A stretch of 12,361 nucleotides of DNA from Gammaproteobacteria bacterium (lineage in GTDB: Bacteria > Pseudomonadota > Gammaproteobacteria > DSM-16500), in contig JABDEF010000039.1 of the NCBI GenBank assembly GCA_013287235.1, positions 1 to 12,361 on the forward strand, read 5' to 3'. Of this stretch, positions 1-7,000 are shown piece by piece (positions within the stretch are counted from its first letter, which is position 1; each line of letters begins with the position of its first letter). A program made the position numbers and the translations under genes. The notes under the pieces were generated by a model. That model was not told the DNA's origin. It saw only the letters and a list, made by a program, of their open reading frames with translations, and ran no database searches.

Positions 1-84
1 TTCAATATCTTTAATTTTTTTAATTAAAGCATCTTTGTAGTGTTCATAAGATATGGATGATGAATCATTATTTTTTATATTCAT
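1..84 (-). CDS. 5' end of an unidentified gene, cut by the window edge
   Basis: An ATG at 82-84 on the minus strand opens 28 codons with no stop up to the window edge. The peptide starts MNIKNNDSSS and continues with a Tyr/His and Lys-rich stretch ending KKIKDIE. A polar N-terminus followed by a short helix of this kind resembles small prophage-type antitoxins with an HTH domain, but 28 residues cannot settle that. The upstream stretch contains a GGA about 10 bases before the ATG, so the ribosome-binding site is only fair. The gene may equally be a chance open frame in AT-rich DNA. Confidence 0.35.
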   Translation of the reverse strand, partial: MNIKNNDSSSISYEHYKDALIKKIKDIE

Positions 85-197
85 ATATTATGATCCAACT
101 TTTTTACCTCTAATACTTATACTATAGAAGAGAAGGTATATATTAGAAAGTTATGTTAGGCTTTTCTGGTAAAAAATAAGACAATAATAAAAAGATT

Positions 198-220
198 AGG
201 GTCAAAACTGGTCATTGGCT
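198..220 (-). repeat. Family-1 REP-like repeat, copy 1
   Basis: Reads gggtcaaaactgg then tcattggct on the plus strand. It is a slightly decayed copy of the repeat found at 1748, 2854, 3782 and 3957. It is in inverted orientation to the copy at 479-499, and the two enclose the winged-helix gene tail. Confidence 0.75.
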
Positions 221-265
221 AAGAATTTTTAGATGAATGTCTTTGCGGTTTTACTTTTCTAATAA

Positions 266-457
266 CAAAAACTCGCGATTGAATTCATTGCAAAACATGG
301 CAATATTACCATTCAGCAGTTTGAAAATATTTGTCCTGATGTAACGCGACGAACCTTGCAACGTGAATTAAAAGATTTAATTGATAAAAATATTTTGATA
401 ACTGGCGCTACCAGTAATTTGATTTATGAGATGCAGGCAAAGTGTAAGGAGGAGTAA
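266..457 (+). pseudogene. Orphan C-terminal winged-helix tail (Fic/AAA_4-like protein), copy 1
   Basis: An open frame of 63 codons ends at a TAA at 455-457 but has no credible start; two in-frame stops (260-265) lie directly before it. The peptide (FIAKHGNITIQQF, then CPDVTRRTLQRELKDLIDK, then NLIYEM) is a typical winged helix. It has a first helix, a recognition helix with the RRTLQREL pattern, and a wing. Domains like this form the C-terminus of many Fic-family and Schlafen-like ATP-binding regulators; that assignment is from memory of the family pattern. It is therefore the 3' remnant of a longer gene, not an independent one. Its last ~120 bases are repeated at 3811-3935, and both copies are followed by the same intergenic bases and a family-1 repeat. 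Confidence 0.7.
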
Positions 458-499
458 GCAGGGAACCCGCAAACGCCAGCCAATGGCCAGCTTGATCAC
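336..499 (+). repeat. ~165-bp direct repeat, left copy (gene tail plus family-1 repeat)
   Basis: From ctgatgtaacgcgacg to the family-1 repeat, this stretch matches 3811-3978 with few substitutions and one small in-frame length difference (ggc against gactagc near the middle). The two copies are in the same orientation and flank the ATPase, RAYT and higBA block. Confidence 0.9.
479..499 (+). repeat. Family-1 REP-like repeat, copy 2
   Basis: Reads gccaatggccagcttgatca, a decayed copy of gccaatggccggctttgacc. It lies 15 bases beyond the stop codon of the minus-strand ATPase gene and forms an inverted pair with 198-220. Confidence 0.75.
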
Positions 500-513
500 G
501 TGTTTTGTGTTTT

Positions 514-1677
514 CTACATTTTTAAAGGTCTTATGGTTGTAAGAATATTCGATAATCCAAGCGCTGTCACATTTTTAGCAATAGGATATTGCTCATCGCC
601 TACATATACAATATAAACGTGCGATAAGTTTAAATCTTTCAAAGCAATAGAAATAGATTTTGAGATTTGAGGTGCGCTATTTCTTTTAAATTCAAAACCA
701 ATACGGGTATTGCCTTTTATAATGAGAAGATCTAATTCTGCACCTGTATAAGTACTCCAAAAAAAACTTTCATCGGGTTTAATATTTAATTGTGTGAGTA
801 CTGTATTCATAGCAAAACTTTCCCATGAGGCTCCGACTTTTGGATGAGACTCCAATTCTTCCATAGTATCTAATCCGAGCAAGGTATGTAATAAACCACA
901 ATCATTGATAAAAATTTTAGGTGCTTTCACTTGTCGTTTAGAAATATTTTCCCACCAAGGAACCAGTTGTCTTACGATGAAAGTTGAGCTTAAAATATCT
1001 AAATAGTGTCTCACGGCTTTATCACTCATGCCAAATGCACGTGCAAATTCGGCAGAATTCCAAATTTGGCCATGATAATGTGCTAGCATCATCCAAAAGC
1101 GACGCATGGTAATTGCAGGTACTTTGATGCCCAGTTGCGGCAAATCACGTTCTAAAAAAGTTCTAATAAATTCCTCTCGCCATCGAATGCTTTCGAGTTG
1201 CGTTGATGCTAAATAGGCGCGTGGAAATGAACCTCTCAGCCAAAGTTCTTCCCAATGTTTGTGACCGACTTCTTGCAATGAAAATCCATGAACTTCCACA
1301 TATGCAATGCGTCCTGCCAGTGACTCAGATGTTTGCGCTAATAGCACGGGGGATGCGCTGCCTAATACTAAAAATTGTCGATGCGTGTTTGGTTGGTCGA
1401 CGAGAAAACGCAAGATTTTAAATAAATCCGGTTTATGTTGTACTTCGTCAATAATGACTAATCCCGAAAGAGATTGCAGTGCTAACAAAGGATCGTCTAA
1501 TTTAGATAGATGCGCAGGATTTTCTAAATCAAAAAAAGTCACTTTAGGATATTTCGAAGCTATCATTCGAGCTAGCGTCGTTTTACCCACCTGACGCGGT
1601 CCAATAAGTGCCACCACGGGCATATATTTTAATAGCCCATTGATTTCGTTGATATAATGCGTTCTTTGTATTTCCAT
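514..1677 (-). CDS. AAA-type ATPase with C-terminal DUF4143 / PD-(D/E)xK-like domain
   Basis: A 387-residue protein of the common bacterial 'ATP-binding protein, DUF4143' family. Walker A is GPRQVGKT (residues 26-33) and Walker B is LVIIDEVQ with D77 and E78. A winged-helix-like segment follows (about residues 205-245). The C-terminal part carries a PD-(D/E)xK-type arrangement: D316 in GAELDLL, then E329-F-K331. Length and domain order are normal for the family, so the gene looks intact. Members are cytoplasmic P-loop ATPases, frequent near mobile and toxin-antitoxin genes, with no settled function. The ATG at 1675-1677 is supported by an AAGG about 11 bases upstream; that AAGG lies in the arm of a perfect palindrome (1685-1729). 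The gene has no same-strand partner on its 3' side and its neighbours are repeats. It is only distantly similar to the ATPase at 8340-9674. Confidence 0.9.
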   Translation of the reverse strand: MEIQRTHYINEINGLLKYMPVVALIGPRQVGKTTLARMIASKYPKVTFFDLENPAHLSKLDDPLLALQSLSGLVIIDEVQHKPDLFKILRFLVDQPNTHRQFLVLGSASPVLLAQTSESLAGRIAYVEVHGFSLQEVGHKHWEELWLRGSFPRAYLASTQLESIRWREEFIRTFLERDLPQLGIKVPAITMRRFWMMLAHYHGQIWNSAEFARAFGMSDKAVRHYLDILSSTFIVRQLVPWWENISKRQVKAPKIFINDCGLLHTLLGLDTMEELESHPKVGASWESFAMNTVLTQLNIKPDESFFWSTYTGAELDLLIIKGNTRIGFEFKRNSAPQISKSISIALKDLNLSHVYIVYVGDEQYPIAKNVTALGLSNILTTIRPLKM

Positions 1678-1684
1678 ACTATAT

Positions 1685-1729
1685 TTTACCTTGAAAATCC
1701 GTCTGATACAATCGGATTTTCAAGGTAAA
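1685..1729 (-). promoter_or_regulatory. Perfect palindrome covering the ATPase ribosome-binding site
   Basis: Two 17-base arms (1685-1701 and 1713-1729, core ttaccttgaaaatccg and its exact complement) are separated by 11 bases. In the minus-strand transcript this forms a long hairpin just before the ATG, and its second arm includes the AAGG ribosome-binding sequence. It could control translation, act as a protein operator, or be an attenuator. Sixteen bases of one arm with its flank recur exactly at 3678-3693. Confidence 0.75.
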
Positions 1730-1747
1730 TTCTAATGATAAAATGGC

Positions 1748-1770
1748 GGGGTCAAAGCTGGCTATCGGCT
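1748..1770 (-). repeat. Family-1 REP-like repeat, copy 3: left end of the RAYT element
   Basis: Reads ggggtcaaagctggc then tatcggct on the plus strand. It is inverted relative to the copy at 2854-2875, so the pair brackets the transposase gene like terminal inverted repeats. The transposase stop codon (1752-1754) and its last residues, DSQL, lie within this repeat. Confidence 0.85.
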
Positions 1771-2693
1771 AATATACTTATAGCAAGCTGAATATTTTTA
1801 TTTTTAGAAAAACTTTTGCTATAACGTCTAATGATATTACGGACTGCATCAATGGTAGTATCAAAGTATTCTGCAATAATAACATAAGAATATTTACCAA
1901 CTATTTTTGACAAATAAATAGCACTGATACGAGGAAAATTTTTTTGCTTTTTCTTCGCTACCTGCTTTGCATCAATGTTATAAACGAAAGCGATGACCTC
2001 AATAATTTTTGATATATCGGGTTGTATAACAACGCGCTTCACATCGGGGCGTGCGGCTTCAATATGCTGTGTTTTTGCTTTATTTAATGATATGTTTTTA
2101 AATCTAGAATCACCAAGAATGCTAGGAATCAATGACTGTTCATAAAATTTAGTAAGTTCTTCATCAAGATCTTGTTGCATAAATTCAATATAGGTTTCAA
2201 TACCACCGATTGCTTCCAAAATAGTAGAAGTAATGACAAAAGAATTTTGGATTTTATTGAGATATGCTGGATAACTGGACCAGCGATACTCTTCAGGTGA
2301 TTGACAAATTTTTGCAACAAACGGATTTAAGTGAATATAACGGCTAACACGAATTAAATAATTATCCTCTTGTACCAAGATTGCTTTATATCTGCCACGA
2401 AATAATGGACCATCACTTTTTTCCATCTGATTATATTTTTGTGCATAAGAACTATTTAAATACTGCATTGCTTTTCCTAAATTTGGCAAAGGGGTTTTAA
2501 TTAACAAATGATAATGATTACCCATTATGCAATAAGAATGAATTTCCACAGAATATAGTTTTACTATTTTATTTAACAAATCCAAAAATAATTCGCGATG
2601 TTCATCGGTTGTGAAAATAAATTTTCGATTTGCACCGCGATTCATCACGTGATACCAAGCATTGTGATATTCAATCCGTAAGGGGCGAGCCAT
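1752..2693 (-). CDS. REP-associated tyrosine transposase (RAYT), IS200-like, with DnaA-type C-terminal helix-turn-helix
   Basis: A 313-residue protein starting MARPLRIEYHNAWYHVMNRG, the classic start of Y1/REP-associated transposases. The HUH metal-binding motif is H60-Y-H62 in GNHYHLL. The likely nucleophile is Y83 in NSSYAQKYN, followed by GPLFRGRYKA (about 95-104). After about residue 215 comes a helical domain (KQVAKKKQ, then SYVIIAEYF, then DAVRNIIRRY) resembling the DnaA C-terminal DNA-binding domain, as in the longer members of this family. The family nicks and joins single-stranded DNA at short palindromic REP repeats. The start is supported by AAGGAA about 6 bases before the ATG. All catalytic residues are present, so the enzyme could be active. 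The gene lies between inverted family-1 repeats, and its 3' end is formed by one of them. Confidence 0.92.
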   Translation of the reverse strand: MARPLRIEYHNAWYHVMNRGANRKFIFTTDEHRELFLDLLNKIVKLYSVEIHSYCIMGNHYHLLIKTPLPNLGKAMQYLNSSYAQKYNQMEKSDGPLFRGRYKAILVQEDNYLIRVSRYIHLNPFVAKICQSPEEYRWSSYPAYLNKIQNSFVITSTILEAIGGIETYIEFMQQDLDEELTKFYEQSLIPSILGDSRFKNISLNKAKTQHIEAARPDVKRVVIQPDISKIIEVIAFVYNIDAKQVAKKKQKNFPRISAIYLSKIVGKYSYVIIAEYFDTTIDAVRNIIRRYSKSFSKNKNIQLAISILADSQL

Positions 2694-2778
2694 AGATTTC
2701 CTTAAATAAAATTAAAAATTAAGTGAATGAGTCGTAGGATGATTTTAAAATGAATAAACGAGAGAAATGTTGTATTGC

Positions 2779-2875
2779 TAATTATAGCTTATTAAAAAAA
2801 TAATCATATATTTAAAAATGAAAATTTAGAATAAGAATATCTATAATATTTACGCCAATGGCCGGCTTTGACCCC
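2779..2875. repeat. Right-end segment of the RAYT element, copy A
   Basis: About 97 bases, from taattatagcttattaaa to the family-1 repeat, recur as a direct repeat at 3694-3802 with a few substitutions and short insertions. A minus-strand TATAAT (2781-2786) sits at its transposase-proximal edge, where it could serve as a -10 box for the RAYT gene; no convincing -35 box is seen. Confidence 0.88.
2854..2875 (+). repeat. Family-1 REP-like repeat, copy 4: right end of the RAYT element
   Basis: Reads gccaatggccggctttgacc followed by cc, apparently the best-preserved copy. It ends five bases (all T) before the stop codon of higA (2880-2882). Confidence 0.88.
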
Positions 2876-2879
2876 TTTT

Positions 2880-3293
2880 TTAAATGAACAAACCTGGATC
2901 AAGTTTAAATCGTTTGCTTAAAGCCTTAATATGATCGACTGTTAAATTCCGTTCATTATTTAGTATTTTAGATACTAAGGACTTTGAGCCAATTTCTGGA
3001 AGATCAGCAACACCTAAATTATGTTGATCCATTAATACTTTTAATATTGCCTGCGCGGAATCTAATCGACGGATGCGTTTGTTAAATGCATTAAATTCAG
3101 CGGATTCATTCTCCCAGCGCTCAATACTAATGGATAAAACCTCAATGAGTAACTTATTATAATCATAATCTTCTATAAGCTCTTCCATTAAGGCAATAGC
3201 TTTTTCATAACCAGATTGGCTATGGATATGCCCAATGAATTGCGCCTGATCAAATAATGCATGCGCTTGTTTTTTAATTGCTGCAAATCCCAT
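2880..3293 (-). CDS. higA: HigA antitoxin, HTH-type repressor
   Basis: A 137-residue protein, the usual length of the E. coli-type HigA. The N-terminal two thirds are helical and acidic (for example EELIEDYDYNKLL, about 37-49). The C-terminal part is an XRE-type helix-turn-helix: LKVLMDQHNLGVADLPEIG, then KSLVSKILNNERNLTV and HIKALSKRFKL (about 83-133). It neutralises HigB by direct binding and represses the operon through its DNA-binding domain, as known for the family. It is the second gene, starting one base after the higB stop codon, with a GGGGA ribosome-binding site inside the end of higB. Toxin-first order is typical of hig loci. Its stop codon lies five bases from a family-1 repeat, so the operon abuts the RAYT element. 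Confidence 0.93.
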   Translation of the reverse strand: MGFAAIKKQAHALFDQAQFIGHIHSQSGYEKAIALMEELIEDYDYNKLLIEVLSISIERWENESAEFNAFNKRIRRLDSAQAILKVLMDQHNLGVADLPEIGSKSLVSKILNNERNLTVDHIKALSKRFKLDPGLFI

Positions 3294-3294
3294 A

Positions 3295-3606
3295 TTATTC
3301 CCCTATTCTTCTATATTGTTTACACAGTTTGTCATATTCTGCATGCGTGACTATATGTTTAACATACATACGATTATCACGGAACTCAATAAATGCTAAC
3401 ATTCTTAACGTATTTCCACCGATATCGATAATCCACCATTTTTTCTTATATTTAAAATTATCTAATGAGGGGAAAACTTTTCTTAATTCCTCTGGCAATT
3501 TAAAATTACCCCTTCTTAACACAGAATATACATAATTAATAGCATTAGCTTGATTAGGATACTTTTCTGCCGCATTTTTAAATGGTGCCCTTGATATTAC
3601 ATGCAT
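3295..3606 (-). CDS. higB: HigB toxin, ribosome-dependent mRNA interferase
   Basis: A 103-residue protein that matches the E. coli-type HigB family (RelE superfamily fold) over its whole length. It has MHVISRAPFKNAAEKYP at the start, then a VFPSLDNFKY block (about 45-54), a GGNTLRMLAFIEF block (about 63-75) and the C-terminal VKHIVTHAEYD (about 82-92). The conserved VFPSLDNFKY and the HxEYD region are hallmarks of the family. Family members cleave translated mRNA in the ribosome. The ATG at 3604-3606 has AGGA about 7 bases upstream, and a strong promoter-operator lies at 3633-3662. No frameshift or missing core is seen, so the toxin should be functional and kept in check by the adjacent HigA. 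Confidence 0.94.
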   Translation of the reverse strand: MHVISRAPFKNAAEKYPNQANAINYVYSVLRRGNFKLPEELRKVFPSLDNFKYKKKWWIIDIGGNTLRMLAFIEFRDNRMYVKHIVTHAEYDKLCKQYRRIGE

Positions 3607-3632
3607 GTATTTATCCTAATCTACTTTAAATA

Positions 3633-3662
3633 AGAATAACATATTGTTGACAAATTGTCAAC
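3633..3662 (-). promoter_or_regulatory. higBA promoter with overlapping operator palindrome
   Basis: On the minus strand a perfect TTGACA (3656-3661) is followed after exactly 17 bases by TATTCT (3633-3638). The -35 box is embedded in a perfect 17-base palindrome, gttgacaa-a-ttgtcaac (3646-3662). This is the arrangement expected for HigA autorepression; HigA binding here is inferred. Confidence 0.8.
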
Positions 3663-3693
3663 TTATAAAAATTTATTATTTTCAAGGTAAATT

Positions 3694-3802
3694 TAATTAT
3701 AGCTTATTAAAAAATAATGATATCTTATATTTAAAATTGAAAATTTAGAATAAAAATATGAATATATCTATAATATTCACACCAATGGCCGGCTTTGACC
3801 CC
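3694..3802. repeat. Right-end segment of the RAYT element, copy B
   Basis: About 109 bases matching 2779-2875 in the same orientation, ending in a family-1 repeat, but with no transposase gene attached. It includes the same minus-strand TATAAT (3696-3701), here upstream of higBA. The exact 16-mer attttcaaggtaaatt (3678-3693), also found at 1716-1731 beside the ATPase palindrome, joins it directly. Copies A and B enclose the higBA operon. Confidence 0.88.
3782..3802 (+). repeat. Family-1 REP-like repeat, copy 5
   Basis: Reads ccaatggccggctttgaccc plus c. The truncated second winged-helix tail begins within about 10 bases of its end, so this repeat marks a junction. Confidence 0.88.
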
Positions 3803-3812
3803 TTATCTCTCT

Positions 3813-3935
3813 GATGTAACGCGACGAACCTTGCAACGTGAATTAAAAGAATTAATTGATAAAAATATTTTGATAACGACTAGCGCTACCAGTAATTTGA
3901 TTTATGAGATGCAGATAAAAAGTAAGGAGGAGTAA
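3813..3935 (+). pseudogene. Orphan winged-helix tail, copy 2
   Basis: Forty codons ending in TAA at 3933-3935, in the same frame as copy 1. They read DVTRRTLQRELKELIDKN, then NLIYEMQIKSKEE. The first helix of the domain is missing because the sequence begins right after the family-1 repeat at 3782-3802. It has one more codon than copy 1 (ITTSAT against ITGAT) and slightly different last codons. It cannot be a working gene; it is a duplicated 3' gene tail. Confidence 0.7.
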
Positions 3936-3956
3936 GTAGAGAACCCGCAAACGCGA

Positions 3957-3978
3957 GCCAATGGCTGGCTTTGACCCC
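3957..3978 (+). repeat. Family-1 REP-like repeat, copy 6
   Basis: Reads gccaatggctggctttgacc plus cc. It lies about 50 bases beyond the stop codon of the giant minus-strand gene. No clear intrinsic terminator is seen between them; a short cttttc/gaaaag hairpin at about 4011-4024 is AT-rich and lacks a T-tract on the minus strand. Confidence 0.88.
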
Positions 3979-4031
3979 GTTGGGCTGTTCGCCGTTGGTT
4001 CGCTCGTTGGCTTTTCCCGAAAAAGTTTTAT

Positions 4032-7000
4032 TTAGGAGCTGCGAGAGTTGGAGCGCGGCACCCTCGTCTTCTTTTGCTTTTCTTTTTCTTGCGTGCTTAT
4101 TTTAAGCCTAATTGCATCTTCTTCACAATCGTCAAGAATTTTAGTTGCAACAGCTGTATTTGTATTGTTGCGTGATGGAAATTCTACTTCTAAGCTTTTA
4201 TGTACGGCTAATAGAACTATACAATAGCCTGTCGGAGAGGTGTCGAATATTGATGACCAAGAGCTTGATACTGTATAACCCTTAGAGTCGGCCAAAGAAT
4301 AGTTATTTATGAGATGGTCTGCTGCTTGCTCCGTACGTTTTTGAACTATTTGTTTATTTTTATCTAATCCTGCAGATATATATAGAAGAGCTGCTGCTTT
4401 GCGACCGTCTACAATATTCTTGACATGTTTTTCGTCTAAAAGTATTTGTGCTCGTTTTTCTATCATTTCTGCATAATTATTAGTATATGTAATAGTGTTA
4501 GCGCATGTATTAGCTTTTTTTATAGGGTCTTCTTCTGTAGTTTGTTTAAAAAGATCATGCTTTAAATAATGATGAATAATTCTTCTAGTAAGAGCTTGTT
4601 CGTCTTCAGTATATTTTTCGTAATCTTTTGTCTCAGTGCCAAATAAACCATTAGCCGATACCGATACTCGTGATAGTTCCGGGTCTTTATGCAATGATTT
4701 TTCTTCTTCTGTGCTAAATGTTTTAGATTTATTAAACATGGCCGCGGCTGTTTGTTCTTCAAAGTGGGATTTGTTTTTATCAATAATTTGACCAAGAATA
4801 TCATATGCATGCGTAATTGATGTTTCTAGTTCTGATCGTATAAATTCAATGCCATTGAATTTTGATAATTCTTCTCGTGTTTTTTCTAAGTCATTGAGTA
4901 ATGTAGCAAATGCACTAGATTCTTCTTTACTTTCAAAATACTTACGTAAGAAAACCTGTTGTTCTGTTGCAAGTTTCATGTTTCCTTCATCATGGGTATT
5001 AAACAAGTTTATCCAATTCTGTGTTTGGTCATATAAATTTTTTATCTTTTCATCAATCTCTTGTATTTTTTTAATGACATTATGATGCTTGAATTTATCA
5101 CTATATACAAATTTCCTTATTTCCGTATTTAACGCATCATGCAGCGATATTGATCCTGATTTCAGTTCTCCGAGATTTACTACTGTCTTTTCTTTCTCGT
5201 TAGGTCGTCTGTGGCCATTATAATCAACATGTAATGGTAGATTTTCAAACTTTTTAACAGCTTTTAAGTCTGATATTATATTTCCTATCGTTTTTTTTTC
5301 TTCTATTATCCCATCGTTTATGTCTTTATAACGTTTAATTTTTTCATTGAATGTGCTTCGCGCAAGCTCTTTTTGTCGAACCAAATCGCGAGCTTTATTA
5401 ACATCTAGTATTGCTCTGTCAATAAGCTTATCGATTTCATTGTTAAATGTATGATTCACTTCTTTTTTTCTGGTTTTTTGAAGATCTAAATATCCAAATA
5501 AAACAAACCGCATCTTTTCTAATTGATCATATGTAATTTCGGAGTTAATATCGAGGGCAATTGCAGAAAAACGATTAACCATTTCTTCACATATCATTAA
5601 TCGAATGGCTCTTTCGCTATTTACTTTAGTACCTTCAGATCCATATGATCCATTCTTTTTTATTTTTCTCGCAATTTTTCCTAATGCATGAATCTCGTTC
5701 AGTAATTGTCTATACATGCTGCTTGCTTGTATTTCTGTATCTTTACGAGTATAGAAGTCTTGTAAATCAGTTTTAAATTGTTCGTTTTCCAATATTCCTC
5801 CTAAGCGTTGGAGTTGAGGTAGTGAATTTACTTGTTCTTCCGTTTGTATACCTAAAACGGCAAGTTTTTCGTTAAATTTATTTTCATTTACTGTCCATCC
5901 ATTTTCGTAATTAATCACCAGCTCTTTGGGGTCTTGGCGGCCTTGATACTTATAGTATCGATTTCGCTCAATATTATTTTTTGTTTCTAAAAGAGGCCGT
6001 ATTTTTTCACGCAATGGTTGGAATTCTGGTAAGGGCGTAGTACTTTGCTCTTTATGGTATTTTCTTTCTTTTTCTTCTTGTTGTTTTGTATCGCTCTCAG
6101 TGAACTCCTTACTGTTGTCTTTTTTACTTTCTGATGACTGTCCTTCTATTATTGTTTGTGTAGAGAGGAGTGTTGGTGATGGTGATTGTTCTGTCCTTGT
6201 TGTTGAAGATGGTCCTGTAGGCGACTTCGGTGATGGAGGAGTTGTTTCATGCTTTTTATTTGAAATTCTCAATGCTTGATCAATACCATGTGCTCTTCTG
6301 AAAGCAACTTCTTTCCCAGTTTCGACAGCTTTTTGTGCTTTTCTAATATCTGTTCCTGATAAGGTTCCTAGTTTTTCTAATTTCTTGCCATATTCATCAA
6401 AAACTTTGTACATATCCTGAGTATCGTTTGCACAACTAATTTTTTGATTTTGGATATCTGTTTTAACTTTTTCTTGCGCATTCGTGATTTTTTGTCGAAT
6501 ATCATCAGTTGAATTTTTATTTAATTTAATCAACTCTTCTAATACGGCAATTGTTCCTTCATCTTGTTTGGACGTATCTTTCCTCTCTTTAGATTTTTGG
6601 CTCGACCATATATCGTTTCTAGCCTTTTTACATTTGTCGATTTCGGTAATCACACTGTCCCATAATGTTTTATCGAAATTAACTGTTTGCTCGATGACAT
6701 CTTGAAGTATTAGATATGTTGTGGTATCACCATATTGTCGCGAATATTTCCTAAAATCTTTATCGATTTCAATTGATCTTTGCAGAGAATCCGCAAGTCT
6801 AAGCATAGTAATAAAACGTTTCCAAGCAATTTTACGAGTAGTGTCATTTTTAAGGTATAGTGGATTAAAACCGCTGGCAAATGTAATTTTTTCTATTTTG
6901 TCGTCATTTTCAAAATTTGGGTTATATTCAAAGAATTCGCCTGTTAATCTATTTTTATATGCATAAACAGATCCGTCATTTTTTAATTCAGCTTTTGCTA

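Larger units (their letters stand above)
3811..3978 (+). repeat. ~165-bp direct repeat, right copy
   Basis: Same orientation as 336-499. It contains the winged-helix tail, the linker gaacccgcaaacg and a family-1 repeat. With the left copy it brackets about 3.3 kb carrying the ATPase, RAYT and higBA. Confidence 0.9.

Noticed and set aside
1203..1594. Plus-strand open frames of 72 and 95 codons
   Set aside because: They are antisense to the intact ATPase gene, with no ribosome-binding site or recognisable protein.
2129..2320. Minus-strand 63-codon frame
   Set aside because: It overlaps the RAYT gene in another frame and encodes low-complexity sequence.
3278..3535. Plus-strand 85-codon frame
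   Set aside because: It is antisense to higB, whose family match is clear.
198..3978. Six similar short repeats as a CRISPR array
   Set aside because: Spacing is irregular (hundreds to over a thousand bases), orientation varies and genes lie between them; they are dispersed REP-like repeats.
4011..4024. Hairpin cttttc/gaaaag as terminator of the giant gene
   Set aside because: The loop is only 2-4 bases, the stem is AT-rich and no T-tract follows on the minus strand.
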